Source: Paracoccaceae bacterium | Lineage (GTDB): Bacteria; Pseudomonadota; Alphaproteobacteria; Rhodobacterales; Rhodobacteraceae | DNA length: 64,000 nucleotides | Reading direction: 5' to 3' | NCBI GenBank assembly: GCA_016124615.1 | Contig: WGNF01000005.1 | Location: forward strand, 1-64,000 | In this document: one piece after another, positions 45,974-54,915 of the stretch | Layout: the number at the start of each line of letters is the position of its first letter | Numbering within the stretch: position 1 is the first letter of the stretch | The notes under the pieces: model-generated | What the model saw: the letters and a program-made list of their open reading frames with translations, nothing else | Told to the model about the DNA's origin: nothing | Database searches by the model: none | Translations under genes and position numbers: made by a program

Positions 45974-47359
45974 TCAGGTCGGCCCCAGCGCCTTGAGAAG
46001 GGCCGCGACAAGCCGCTGCGGCTTGTAGTCCAGCACGCCCGGCGTCAGGCCCATCCGCACCACCACCAGCCCGGCCGAGGGGATCACGGTGACCGTCTGG
46101 CCGTCGTGGCCTTCAAGCCAGTAGGTATCCGGCGGCAGCCCGAATGCTGCGTCGTCACCGGCATTTTGCGTCTGCGCCGGTCCGGCCAGCCAGGTCATGC
46201 CCTTGCCGTAGACGGCATCGGCCGCTGACGGCGCATGCATCATCGCGACAAAGCCCTTCGGCAGGATCGGTTGGCCGTTCCAGATGCCATCCTGCAGCAG
46301 GAACTGGCCGAACCGGGCCCAATCCCGCGCGGTGGCGTAAAGGTAGGAGCCGCCGACGAAGCTGCCTGCCTCGTCGGTTTCAAGCACGGCGCTGCCCATG
46401 CCGAGCGGCCCGAACAGCGCGGTGCGCGGCCAGCCCAGCGCCGTTGCCCTGTCGCCGACGGCATTCTGCCAGATCCGGGACAGGATCACGCCGGTGCCGC
46501 TGGAATAGCTGAAGGTGCTGCCGGGCGGATGGGCCAGCGGCTGGCCCGCCGCGAACCCCGCCATGTCGGGTTCCAGATACAGCATCCGGGTGACGTCGGA
46601 GACGTCGCCATAATCCTCGTTGAACCGAAGCCCGCTGGACATCGACATCAGTTCCGCCACCGTGATCGCCGCGCGCCCGTCGCCCGCCCATTGCGGCAGC
46701 AGGTGGTTCTGATCCAGCGCCAGCTTGCCCGCCTCGATCACCGTGCCGACCAGCGCGGCGGTGACGGTCTTGGTCATCGACCAGCCCAGCAGCGGCATCC
46801 GCGCGTCGAAGCCGGGTGCATAGCGTTCGGCGACGATCCGGCCGTCCTTGACCACCACGATCGCCCGCATGCCGGGGCCGGCCAGATCGTCGGTCTTCAC
46901 GATCGCGGCAAGGCTGTCGTGCCCGCCAAGGTCGACGCCCTCGCCCGCGGGCCAAAGCGCGGTGCTTTGCGACGGGCCCGGCGCGGGTGGGGCCGACTGA
47001 TCCTTTGCGCGGGCGAGGTTGCCATCGGGCACCGCCGCGCAGCCAAGACCGGGGCGCCGGATGGCGTTCGTCGGGCCGATGAACCGCAGGAATGCCGCAT
47101 GCACAAGGCCGCTGGCCTGATCGGTGGTCACGAAGAACGCCTTGAGCAGCGGGTTGCCCGGCGCCTGCACATCGACATCCAGCACCTGCGCCGGATCGCG
47201 GCCCGACAGGAACGCCGACGAGCAGGTGATCTTGGCGCTATAGCCGGCGCCGACCCGCAGAAGCGTGGGGGGCACCAGCACCGCGTAGATATAGACGCCC
47301 GCGACGATGACCACGATCAGCCCCGCCAGAATGCCGAGCAACCTTTTCAAGACCCGCAC
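45974..47359 (-). CDS. Membrane-anchored class C beta-lactamase-family serine hydrolase
   Basis: This protein of about 461 residues has an N-terminal membrane anchor (LLGILAGLIVVIVAGVYIYA). A serine hydrolase domain has the nucleophile in GWSMTKTVTAALVG (S-x-x-K) near residue 190 and a tyrosine motif in TFSYSSGTGVILSRI near 285. It belongs to the esterase EstB/6-aminohexanoate hydrolase group and is not a likely antibiotic-resistance enzyme. I choose the GTG at 47359, four bases after GGGAGGA; an ATG at 47374 is the alternative. Confidence 0.82.
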   Translation of the reverse strand: MRVLKRLLGILAGLIVVIVAGVYIYAVLVPPTLLRVGAGYSAKITCSSAFLSGRDPAQVLDVDVQAPGNPLLKAFFVTTDQASGLVHAAFLRFIGPTNAIRRPGLGCAAVPDGNLARAKDQSAPPAPGPSQSTALWPAGEGVDLGGHDSLAAIVKTDDLAGPGMRAIVVVKDGRIVAERYAPGFDARMPLLGWSMTKTVTAALVGTVIEAGKLALDQNHLLPQWAGDGRAAITVAELMSMSSGLRFNEDYGDVSDVTRMLYLEPDMAGFAAGQPLAHPPGSTFSYSSGTGVILSRIWQNAVGDRATALGWPRTALFGPLGMGSAVLETDEAGSFVGGSYLYATARDWARFGQFLLQDGIWNGQPILPKGFVAMMHAPSAADAVYGKGMTWLAGPAQTQNAGDDAAFGLPPDTYWLEGHDGQTVTVIPSAGLVVVRMGLTPGVLDYKPQRLVAALLKALGPT

Positions 47360-47491
47360 CGTTTCCTCCCTCATCCGGTGGCGCGCACGAACCCGGCCGC
47401 CTTGGCCGCAGTCTTGGCATGACGTCGGGCAATGGCAAAGGGTTTCTGGGGCCTGCGGGCGGCCGTTGTGGGGGCTGCGGGCGAAGCGCCG

Positions 47492-49111
47492 CTACCCCGC
47501 CATGCGTTCGAACAGGCGGGCGACGGCCTCGGCGCCGGGATCGGAATGGCCGCGAAGCTGGTCGGCGCTGAGGTAGGACGCCCGGCCCGCGTTGGATTTC
47601 TCCAGCGTAGCGGTATGATCGGCGCCCCGGCGCGCCGCCCGTGCCGCCGCGTCGAACCCCTCGCCCAGCGCATCCAGTGCGGGCTGCAAGGCGTCGATCA
47701 TGGTCCGGTCGCCCAACTGCGCGCCGCCGATTTCCTGCATCCGCTCCAGCCCGGCGCGCAGGGCGTCGCGCATGCTCATCCCGCTGGAGGCCGCATCCCC
47801 GGCGGCGGCAAAGAAGATCGCCAGCAGCACGCCGGAAGAGCCGCCCATCGTCTGGCTGAGTTCCAGCCCGATCGCGCGGTAAAGCTGGGTGTGGTCGGCA
47901 AGCGGAAGCCGGTCCATCGCCCCGATCAGCGCGCGGGCGGCACCGGCCAGCGTCGATCCGGTGTCGCCATCGCCGGATTTCGCATCAAGGGCGTTCAGGT
48001 CGGCCTCAGCCTCGATCAGAACCTCGCAACATCTGCGCAGGAAGGCCGCCGTGGCGGGATGACTCGACGGGATCGGCCGGATCGGCGTCAGCCCGTCCGG
48101 CAGCGCGATGACGTGCGGCGCCGCAACCGCGTGGCAACCGGGCCAGGCGGGTAGCGACACCGGCGACTGCAGCGCGGCGATATCCCCGGACCCGGCGGGA
48201 TAGACCGAGACCGAGAACCCGCGCATGTCAAGCGAGGTCATCATCGTCGCCGGCCCGACAAGGAAGCGCACCTTGTCGCTGATGCTCGAACAAAGCAGTT
48301 CGTTGGCCAGCACCGACATTTCCAGCACGGTCGCGCCGCCAAGGTTGTTCAGCAGCGCGACATGGGGCCCATCGCCCATCGCCGGGGCCAGCTTGGCGGC
48401 CATCACCTCGATGGCGCGGGCGGCATTCTCGAACGGAATCTGCTCCACCCCCGCCTCGCCGTGGATGCCCAGACCAAGCTCGGCCATGCCCGGCGGGATG
48501 CGGATTTCCTTCGGCGAGCCGGGCACGGTGCAGGTATCAAGCGACATGGCGATGCTGCGCGTGCCGCGGATCACGCGCTCGGCGGCGGCCGCCACCTGAT
48601 CGAGCGTGGCACCCTGTTCGGCCAGCGCGCCCGCGATCTTGTGAACGAAAAGCGTTCCTGCCACGCCGCGCGCCTGCGGCAGATCGGGCAGCGAAATGTC
48701 GTCGTCGACGATGACGATGCTGACCTTCAGCCCGAAGGCCCGGGCGCGTTCCGCCGCAAGGCCGAAGTTCAGCCGGTCGCCGGTGTAGTTCTTCACGATC
48801 AGCAGGCACCCGGCGCGCCCAGTGACGGCGAGGATGGCCGCCAGCACCGCATCGACCGAGGGCGAGGCGAAGACGTCGCCGCAGACCGCCGCCGTCAGCA
48901 TGCCCTTGCCCACGAAGCCGACATGTGCAGGCTCGTGCCCCGAACCGCCGCCCGAGACCAGCGCGACGCGACTCTTGTCCCAGTCGGCGCGAACGACGGC
49001 GCGGATATGCGGATATCCATCGAGCCGCGAGAGGCTGCCGCCCGACGCCCTGAGGGCGCCGTCGATCGCCTCCATGACGATGTCTTCCTTCCGGTTCATG
49101 AATTGCGACAT
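47492..49111 (-). CDS. ATP-dependent dihydroxyacetone-type kinase (DhaK-DhaL fusion)
   Basis: This 539-residue protein joins a DhaK substrate domain (residues 1-330) with LVSGGGSGHEPAHVGFVGKG, VKNYTGDRLNFGLAAERA and the substrate-binding histidine in LGIHGEAGVEQIPF to a DhaL ATP domain (from about 350) with AKSGDGDTGSTLAGAARAL and QTMGGSSGVLLAIFFAAAG. The joined form is the ATP-dependent kinase rather than the PTS type. It phosphorylates dihydroxyacetone or, in relatives, tetruloses such as erythrulose. It is the last gene of the ABC importer operon, 11 bases after an ATPase gene, so it probably acts on the imported compound. Confidence 0.9.
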   Translation of the reverse strand: MSQFMNRKEDIVMEAIDGALRASGGSLSRLDGYPHIRAVVRADWDKSRVALVSGGGSGHEPAHVGFVGKGMLTAAVCGDVFASPSVDAVLAAILAVTGRAGCLLIVKNYTGDRLNFGLAAERARAFGLKVSIVIVDDDISLPDLPQARGVAGTLFVHKIAGALAEQGATLDQVAAAAERVIRGTRSIAMSLDTCTVPGSPKEIRIPPGMAELGLGIHGEAGVEQIPFENAARAIEVMAAKLAPAMGDGPHVALLNNLGGATVLEMSVLANELLCSSISDKVRFLVGPATMMTSLDMRGFSVSVYPAGSGDIAALQSPVSLPAWPGCHAVAAPHVIALPDGLTPIRPIPSSHPATAAFLRRCCEVLIEAEADLNALDAKSGDGDTGSTLAGAARALIGAMDRLPLADHTQLYRAIGLELSQTMGGSSGVLLAIFFAAAGDAASSGMSMRDALRAGLERMQEIGGAQLGDRTMIDALQPALDALGEGFDAAARAARRGADHTATLEKSNAGRASYLSADQLRGHSDPGAEAVARLFERMAG

Positions 49112-49122
49112 CTCACTCTCCC

Positions 49123-50118
49123 TTAGCTGACGCGGGCGCCAGCGGCGTCGAAATAGAACGGCCGCTCGGGCCGGATATGAATGACTTCGCCAGCCCTGAG
49201 CCGGGTATGCGGGTCGGTCACGGTGACAAGGTCGTGCGCCTTGAACGAAATGTGCAGCCGGGTCTGATCGCCGAGATGTTCGACCCGCACCACCCGCGCC
49301 TCTTCGCCCTCGCCCTGCACGATTTGCTCTGGCCGCAGCCCGATGTGCCGCGCCACCGCGGGCGCGCCGCCGAACAGCGACGCGGGCAGGATGTTCACGC
49401 GCGGTTGGCCAAGACGGCTGGCGGCATAGATGCTGACCGGGTTTTCGTAGACCTCGCGGGGCGAGCCGAACTGCACCAGCCGCCCCTGATCGAGCACCCC
49501 GACATGGGTCGCCATCGTCATCGCCTCGATCTGGTCGTGGGTGACGTAGATCAGCGAGGCACCCGACTTGGCCTGAATGTTTTTCAGTTCGATCCGCAGG
49601 TCGGCGCGAAGCTTGGCGTCGAGCGAGCTGAGCGGCTCGTCCATCAAGTAGACCGCCGGATCGCGCACCAGCGCCCGGCCGATAGAGACGCGCTGCATCT
49701 CGCCGCCCGAAAGCGCCGTCGCCCGGCTGTCGAGCTTGTGCGAGATGCGAAGGATCTCGGCGACCTTGCCGACCTTGCGCGCGATCTCGTCCTTGGGGGT
49801 GCGCAGAAGCGGCGACTTGAGCGGGAAGGCAAGGTTCTCGCGCACCGTCAGATGCGGGTAAAGCGAGTATTGCTGGAACACCATCGCGACGTTTCGCAGG
49901 GCCGGGGCAACCCCCTTCATCGCCCGGCCGCCGATCATCACCTCGCCGTGGTCCGGATGGTCGAGGCCCGAGACGATGCGCAGGGTCGTGGTCTTGCCCG
50001 CGCCGGTCGGGCCCAGCAGCACGACGAAAGCCCCATCGGGAACGTGAAGGTCGACATCGCGCAGCGCGGCCGTGTCGCCGAAGCTTTTGGTGACGCCGCT
50101 CAGACGGACTTCAGCCAT
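49123..50118 (-). CDS. Carbohydrate ABC importer ATPase 2 (MalK/UgpC type)
   Basis: This 331-residue ATPase has Walker A LGPTGAGKTTTLRIVSGL, signature ALSGGEMQRVSIGRALVRDP and Walker B VYLMDEPLSSLDAKLRADL, then a C-terminal OB-type regulatory domain (IGLRPEQIVQGEGEEARVV). It overlaps the upstream ATPase gene by eight bases. Two different MalK-like ATPases in one operon, here and at 50111, suggest an asymmetric importer like the glycerol transporter GlpSTPQV of rhizobia. Confidence 0.93.
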   Translation of the reverse strand: MAEVRLSGVTKSFGDTAALRDVDLHVPDGAFVVLLGPTGAGKTTTLRIVSGLDHPDHGEVMIGGRAMKGVAPALRNVAMVFQQYSLYPHLTVRENLAFPLKSPLLRTPKDEIARKVGKVAEILRISHKLDSRATALSGGEMQRVSIGRALVRDPAVYLMDEPLSSLDAKLRADLRIELKNIQAKSGASLIYVTHDQIEAMTMATHVGVLDQGRLVQFGSPREVYENPVSIYAASRLGQPRVNILPASLFGGAPAVARHIGLRPEQIVQGEGEEARVVRVEHLGDQTRLHISFKAHDLVTVTDPHTRLRAGEVIHIRPERPFYFDAAGARVS

Positions 50119-51208
50119 GACAAAGCACCCCCTCATTGCCCTCTGACACCAGGGCCCGGCCATCCGCCGCCCGGAACAGCGACAAGGTGCGGGCATCAAG
50201 GTCGAGCCCGGTGACGCTGCCGACCGCGACCCGCGTGCTGGCGGGCAGGCGGACCCGGACGTGGCCGTGGGCGGTGTCGAAGGTCGCGATCTGCGAGGTG
50301 CCGAGGTACTCGGCGGCAAGAACGCAGCCGCGATAGGCCGAAGCATCGTTCAGATGCACATGCTCGGGGCGGACGCCCAGCACCAGCTCGCCCCCCGCCC
50401 CTTCGCGCAGGGCTGGCATCCCGATCGTCGCGCCGTTGACCCGCACCTCGGTGGCGTCCGGCGCGACGCTGCCCGAAAAGCGCAAAAGGTTCATCGGCGG
50501 CGAGCCGAGGAAGTCGGCGACGAAGGTGGTCGCAGGCCAGTCGTAAAGCTCTTGCGGTCGGCCGAACTGCTCGACGACCCCGTGATTCATCACCACGATC
50601 TTGTCACCCATCTGCATCGCCTCCAGTTGGTCGTGGGTGACATAGACCGTCGTCGTCCCCATCCTGTCGTGCAGCGCCCGAAGCTCTTCCGCCATCCGCT
50701 CGCGGAATTCGGCATCCAGCGCGCCAAGCGGCTCGTCCATCAGGAAACAGGCCGGATCGCGCACGATGGCCCGGCCCAGCGCCACCCGCTGACGGTCACC
50801 CCCCGACAAACCGCCGACGGGCCGATGCAGGATGTCTTCGATGCCGAGGATGCGGGCGACCTCTGCCACCTTGCGGGCCACGTCGGCGCGCCGCATGCCC
50901 TGGCTGACCAGCGGATAGGCGATGTTCCTGCGCACGTTCATATGCGGGTAGAGCGCGAACATCTGAAAGACAAAGGCGATGTTGCGTTGCGAGGCCCGCT
51001 TCTGGCCGACCTCTTCGCCACCGATATAAACCTCGCCGCTGGTCGGCAGTTCCAGACCTGCGATCATGCGCAGCGTGGTGGTCTTGCCGCAGCCGGAAGG
51101 GCCGAGCAGCATGAAGAACTCGCCATCCTCGATGGTGAAGGAAGAGCCCTGAACCGCTGTGAAGGCCCCGAATTCCTTGCGCAGATTCTTGATGACGATT
51201 TGCGCCAT
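50111..51208 (-). CDS. Carbohydrate ABC importer ATPase 1 (MalK/UgpC type)
   Basis: This 365-residue ATPase has Walker A LGPSGCGKTTTLRMIAGL, signature GLSGGDRQRVALGRAIVRDP, Walker B FLMDEPLGALDAEFRERM and the switch histidine in VYVTHDQLEAMQMGD. A C-terminal regulatory domain follows (VLGVRPEHVHLNDASAYRG). It starts three bases after the stop of the small membrane protein gene. It differs enough from its partner to be a separate subunit and not a recent duplicate. Confidence 0.93.
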   Translation of the reverse strand: MAQIVIKNLRKEFGAFTAVQGSSFTIEDGEFFMLLGPSGCGKTTTLRMIAGLELPTSGEVYIGGEEVGQKRASQRNIAFVFQMFALYPHMNVRRNIAYPLVSQGMRRADVARKVAEVARILGIEDILHRPVGGLSGGDRQRVALGRAIVRDPACFLMDEPLGALDAEFRERMAEELRALHDRMGTTTVYVTHDQLEAMQMGDKIVVMNHGVVEQFGRPQELYDWPATTFVADFLGSPPMNLLRFSGSVAPDATEVRVNGATIGMPALREGAGGELVLGVRPEHVHLNDASAYRGCVLAAEYLGTSQIATFDTAHGHVRVRLPASTRVAVGSVTGLDLDARTLSLFRAADGRALVSEGNEGVLCHG

Positions 51209-51211
51209 GAG

Positions 51212-51400
51212 TCACTCCGGAAAATGGCTGACGATGACGAACGCCACGGTGCCGATCAGCGTCACACCAAAGGAATAGCTGAAGATGACCAGCGCGAAGG
51301 GCTGCATCATCATGAGAACCCCCAGCGCGATCAGAACGGTCGCCACCATTTCCCAGGCACCGCGGCGCAGGCGCAGAAGGCCGTTCAGGAAGTCCGTCAT
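51212..51400 (-). CDS. 62-residue membrane protein of the ABC operon
   Basis: The product begins MTDFLNGLLRLRRGAWEMVA and has two hydrophobic segments, VATVLIALGVLMMMQPFALV and YSFGVTLIGTVAFVIVSHF. It overlaps the upstream permease stop (ATGA) and lies three bases before the first ATPase gene, so it is translated with the importer. The rhizobial glycerol importer has a small membrane protein (DUF2160) in a similar place. A subunit that stabilises or gates the transporter is an inference. Confidence 0.75.
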   Translation of the reverse strand: MTDFLNGLLRLRRGAWEMVATVLIALGVLMMMQPFALVIFSYSFGVTLIGTVAFVIVSHFPE

Positions 51401-52338
51401 TTGCGCACCGCTCCGAACGTAATCCCGCGCAGGAGGTGTTTGCGCAGCAGGATGGTGAAGACCATGACCGGGATCAGGAACAGCGTCGCCCCCGCGGCCA
51501 CCGCGGGCCAGTCCTTGCCGGCAACGCCGATGATCGTCGGGATGAAGGGCGGCGCCGTCTGGGCGGTGCCCGAGGTCAGCAACGTCGCGAAGGCGTATTC
51601 GTTCCAGGCGAAGATCAGGCAGAAGATCGAGGTCGAGGCGATGCCGGTTGCCGCCTGCGGCAGCACCACCTTCCAGAAAGCCTGAAACCGCGTGTAGCCG
51701 TCGATCAACGCGGCTTCCTCGTATTCCACCGGAATCTCGTCGATGAACCCCTTCAAGAGCCAGACCGACAGCGACAGGTTCACCGCCGTGTAAAGCAGGA
51801 TCATGCCCAGCTGCGTGTCGTTCAGCCCCAGTGCCCGATACATCAGGAAGATCGGGATCGCGACGGCGATGGGGGGCATCATCCGGGTCGAGAGGATGAA
51901 GAACATCAGGTCGTCCTTCAGCGGCACCTTGAAGCGCGAGAAGGCATAGGCCGCGATGGTGCCGAGGAAGACCGACAGGAACGTCGACCCGAAGCCGATG
52001 ATGACCGAGTTCAGGAAGCGCTGGCCGTAGCGCGAGGGGCCGGTGATGATCATGTCATACTGCCGCACGATCGTGTCGTACCACGTTGTCGGCGGCCCGA
52101 GCTTTTCCAGCATGTCGGGTGTGGCCCGGGCACGGCTGGTGAAGAGGTTCACGTAGCCTTCCAGCGTCGGGTGGAAGATGACCTTCGGCGGATAGGCGAT
52201 GGCGTCGTTGGGCGTCTTGAACCCGGTCGCGATGATCCAGATCAGCGGCAGGACGGTCAGGATCGCATAGCCGACGACCAGCGCCCCCGCGATCCACTTC
52301 TGCCGCGCCGACGGCTCGCTGATGGAATAGCCGCTCAT
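51397..52338 (-). CDS. Carbohydrate ABC transporter permease 2 (MalG type)
   Basis: This 313-residue membrane protein has six predicted helices. The cytoplasmic EAA loop that contacts the ATPases is in PVEYEEAALIDGYTRFQAFW near residue 215. The start MSGYSISEPSARQKWIAGAL overlaps the stop of permease 1 (ATGA). It forms the channel together with that protein. Confidence 0.92.
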   Translation of the reverse strand: MSGYSISEPSARQKWIAGALVVGYAILTVLPLIWIIATGFKTPNDAIAYPPKVIFHPTLEGYVNLFTSRARATPDMLEKLGPPTTWYDTIVRQYDMIITGPSRYGQRFLNSVIIGFGSTFLSVFLGTIAAYAFSRFKVPLKDDLMFFILSTRMMPPIAVAIPIFLMYRALGLNDTQLGMILLYTAVNLSLSVWLLKGFIDEIPVEYEEAALIDGYTRFQAFWKVVLPQAATGIASTSIFCLIFAWNEYAFATLLTSGTAQTAPPFIPTIIGVAGKDWPAVAAGATLFLIPVMVFTILLRKHLLRGITFGAVRK

Positions 52339-53285
52339 CTGTCTTTCACCTTGTTCAGCGCCTTCACGTAGATCGACGCCAGCCCGAAGACGGTGACGAA
52401 CAGGATCACCGCATAGGCCGAGGCATAGCCCGTGTGCCATTTCTCGAACGCCTCGCGCTTGAGGTTGATCGAGGTCAACTGCGTGGTGTCGCCCGGCCCG
52501 CCGCCGGTCAGTTGCACCACCAGGTCGAACATCTTGAAGTTCTCGATGCCGCGGAACAGCACCGCCAGCATCAGGAACGGCAGCACCATCGGGATGGTGA
52601 TGGTCCAGAACTGCCGCCACCTCGACGCCCGGTCGCATTCGGCGGCCTCATAGATGCTTTCAGGGATGGCGCGCAGCCCGGCGAGGCAGATCAGCATCAC
52701 GAAGGGCGTCCACATCCACGTGTCGACGATGACGATGGCCCAGGGCGCCAGCGACACGTCGCCGATCATCGAGAAGCTTGACGGGTCGATGCCGGTGAAG
52801 AAGGCGATGAAGTAGTTGAAAAGCCCGATTTGCGGCTGGTAGAGGAAGGTCCAGAAGTTGCCCACCACGGCGGGCGACAGCATCATCGGCAGCACGATGA
52901 TCGTGGTCCACAGATCGTTGCCGCGGAATTTCTTGTTGATCAGATAGGCCAGCGTGAAGCCGATCAGCACCTGAAAGAACAGCGTCCAGAACAGGAAATG
53001 CGCGGTTGCCAGCATCGAATGCCAGACGCCGACATCGCTGAGCACGTCGCGGTAGTTCTGCAGCCCCACCCATTTGACCGGCGCATAGGGCCGGTTGGTG
53101 CGGAAGTTCGTCAGGCTCAGCCGGATCGTCCAGATCAGCGGGAAGATGTTGATCGCCAGCAGCAGCGCGATCGAGGGGGCGACGAAGATCCAGGCGATGG
53201 TCCGGTCCGACAACCCGCTGAGCCGGTGCCTGAACGTCTGCTTCTGGCTTGGGTCGGCCACGGGGTGCCTCGGCTCGAAGGTCAT
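52335..53285 (-). CDS. Carbohydrate ABC transporter permease 1 (MalF type)
   Basis: This 316-residue membrane protein has several hydrophobic helices, beginning AWIFVAPSIALLLAINIFPL, and the EAA loop in PESIYEAAECDRASRWRQFW near residue 220. I choose the ATG at 53285 (MTFEPRHPV); an in-frame ATG at 53312 is possible but less well placed. The binding-protein gene lies 120 bases upstream, separated by a hairpin. Confidence 0.92.
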   Translation of the reverse strand: MTFEPRHPVADPSQKQTFRHRLSGLSDRTIAWIFVAPSIALLLAINIFPLIWTIRLSLTNFRTNRPYAPVKWVGLQNYRDVLSDVGVWHSMLATAHFLFWTLFFQVLIGFTLAYLINKKFRGNDLWTTIIVLPMMLSPAVVGNFWTFLYQPQIGLFNYFIAFFTGIDPSSFSMIGDVSLAPWAIVIVDTWMWTPFVMLICLAGLRAIPESIYEAAECDRASRWRQFWTITIPMVLPFLMLAVLFRGIENFKMFDLVVQLTGGGPGDTTQLTSINLKREAFEKWHTGYASAYAVILFVTVFGLASIYVKALNKVKDR

Positions 53286-53373
53286 GATGCGAACTTTCCG
53301 GACAGAATACACAAATCGAGCCGGTCTGCGGGGCGCAAGTTCAGAACCCGCGCCCCGCGGGCTGACGGAAGGC

Positions 53374-53399
53374 CGGGCCCGGGCAGAGGGCCGGGCCCG
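53374..53399 (-). promoter_or_regulatory. GC-rich hairpin after the binding-protein gene
   Basis: CGGGCCCGG and CCGGGCCCG form a perfect 9-base stem with an 8-base loop, seven bases past the stop of the binding-protein gene. As in the first ABC operon of this window, it probably limits read-through or protects the upstream mRNA so that binding protein is made in excess. Confidence 0.5.
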
Positions 53400-53405
53400 C
53401 GACGG

Positions 53406-54731
53406 TCAGAGCTTGCCGTCTTCCTTGAAGGTCGCGGTCCAGTCCTTCAGCAGCCCGTCAAGGGCCTCTTTCGCCGTGCCCTGTCCGGCGACAACGTAGT
53501 CATGGAACCGGGCCTGCGACTGCTGCAACAGCGTGGCGTAGCTCGGCTCGGCCCAGAAATCCTTGACGATCGCCATCGAGTTCAGGAAGGCCTCGGCATA
53601 GGGCTGGCTTGACACGAAGCCCGGATCGTCGACCACCGACTTCAGGCAGGAATAGCCGCCGAGTTTCCACCAGTTGGCCTGCACCTTGGATTGGGCGAAC
53701 CATTTGATGTATTGCAGCGCCTCGTCCTTGTTCTCGGAATTGGCGACGACCGAGATGCCTTGCCCGCCAAGCTGGGCGAACTGTTCGCCATCAGGCCCCT
53801 TCGGGTTGACGAAATAGCCGGTCTTGTCACCGCCCACATTGGCATCGGTGTTGAACCCCGGCCAGGTGAAGGTGAAGTTCATCTGCATCGCCACCTGCCC
53901 CGATTTGAAGGCGTCGATCCCCTCGGTCATATAGCCGTTGGACGAACCGGGCGGGGTGCAGCAATCATAAAGCGCCTTGTAGAACTCCAGCCCCTTCACC
54001 GCTCCGGCCGAGTTGACGAAGCCTTGCATGTCATAGGGTTTGTCGGGGTTCTCGTATTTGAAGCCGAAGCTGTAGAGAACATCCATCGCCCCCATCGTGA
54101 TCCCTTCCGAGCCACGCTCGGTATAGATCGAGGCGCCGTAGACCTTCTTGCCGTCGATCTCGCGGCCCTGGAAGAATTCGCCGATCTGCTTGAGCTGGTC
54201 GAAGGTGGTCGGCGGCGCGAGATCCCAGCCGTATTTCGCCTTGAACTCTGCCTGCAGCTCGGGCCGCGAAAACCAGTCCTTGCGATAGGTCCAGGCCACC
54301 ACGTCGCCCATCGCCGGCAGCGCCCAGTAATTCGGCGTGTTCTTCGGCCACTCTGAATAGCCGACCACGGTCGCCGGGATGAAATCATCCATCTTGATGC
54401 TGTTCTTGTCGAAGAAGTCGTTCAGCTTCACATACTGCCGGTTCTCTGCCGCGCCGCCGATCCACTGGCTGTCGCCGATCATCAGGTCGCAAAGATGGCC
54501 GCCGGAATTCAGCTCGTTCAGGAACCGGTCGGCAAAGCTCGTCCATGGCACGAACTCGAACTTCATGTTCACGCCGGTCTGGGCGGTGAAGTCCTTGCTC
54601 AACTCGACCAGCGCGTTCGCCGGGTCCCATGCGGCCCAGCACAGCGTCAGATCCTTGGCCTTGGCGAGGCCGGTACTTGCCAGCATTGCCGCCGCCGCGA
54701 GGACGGCCGCCCGGAATATTCCTCTGCGCAT
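53406..54731 (-). CDS. Carbohydrate ABC transporter binding protein (extracellular solute-binding family 1)
   Basis: This 441-residue exported protein starts MRRGIFRAAVLAAAAMLAST with a cleavage near AKAK. The mature part shows family 1 features: KDLTLCWAAWDPANALVELS, LCDLMIGDSQWIGGA, a hinge region with MGDVVAWTYRKDWF and QVAMQMNFTFTWPGF. GGGAGGGATAG precedes the ATG. It is the first gene of the importer operon and faces the LacI-family regulator. Two cysteines side by side (YDCCTPPGSSNG) are an oddity for a periplasmic protein. The ligand is probably a small sugar or polyol. Confidence 0.9.
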   Translation of the reverse strand: MRRGIFRAAVLAAAAMLASTGLAKAKDLTLCWAAWDPANALVELSKDFTAQTGVNMKFEFVPWTSFADRFLNELNSGGHLCDLMIGDSQWIGGAAENRQYVKLNDFFDKNSIKMDDFIPATVVGYSEWPKNTPNYWALPAMGDVVAWTYRKDWFSRPELQAEFKAKYGWDLAPPTTFDQLKQIGEFFQGREIDGKKVYGASIYTERGSEGITMGAMDVLYSFGFKYENPDKPYDMQGFVNSAGAVKGLEFYKALYDCCTPPGSSNGYMTEGIDAFKSGQVAMQMNFTFTWPGFNTDANVGGDKTGYFVNPKGPDGEQFAQLGGQGISVVANSENKDEALQYIKWFAQSKVQANWWKLGGYSCLKSVVDDPGFVSSQPYAEAFLNSMAIVKDFWAEPSYATLLQQSQARFHDYVVAGQGTAKEALDGLLKDWTATFKEDGKL

Positions 54732-54795
54732 TTCTATCCCTCCCATTGCGCGGCCGCGGCCTCCTCGCCACGACTCATCGACGAGAAAAACGTAC

Positions 54796-54813
54796 ATGAG
54801 GCGCGTACCTCAT
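54796..54813. promoter_or_regulatory. LacI-type operator candidate 1
   Basis: ATGAGGCGCGTACCTCAT is an imperfect 18-base palindrome (seven of nine pairs match). It lies in the shared promoter between the importer operon and its divergent regulator, and it shares the half site GTACCTCAT with operator 2, centred 30 bases away. Confidence 0.7.
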
Positions 54814-54825
54814 AGCAATAATATT

Positions 54826-54843
54826 TTTAGGTACGTACCTCAT
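54826..54843. promoter_or_regulatory. LacI-type operator candidate 2
   Basis: TTTAGGTACGTACCTCAT contains the perfect palindrome AGGTACGTACCT with the central CG typical of LacI-family sites. The preceding AATAATATTTTT is the most AT-rich run nearby and may hold a -10 region for one of the two divergent promoters. Confidence 0.72.
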
Positions 54844-54915
54844 TCCGATTGCCAGCGCCTTCATTTTGAACGAAAACAATCTGGCGCATCTGCAAGTGAT
54901 CCGGGGGAAAATCGC

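Noticed and set aside
45974..47359. Antibiotic-resistance beta-lactamase
   Set aside because: Although it belongs to the class C beta-lactamase superfamily, the membrane anchor and YSSG motif point to the esterase-like group, and no clear K-T/S-G motif was identified.
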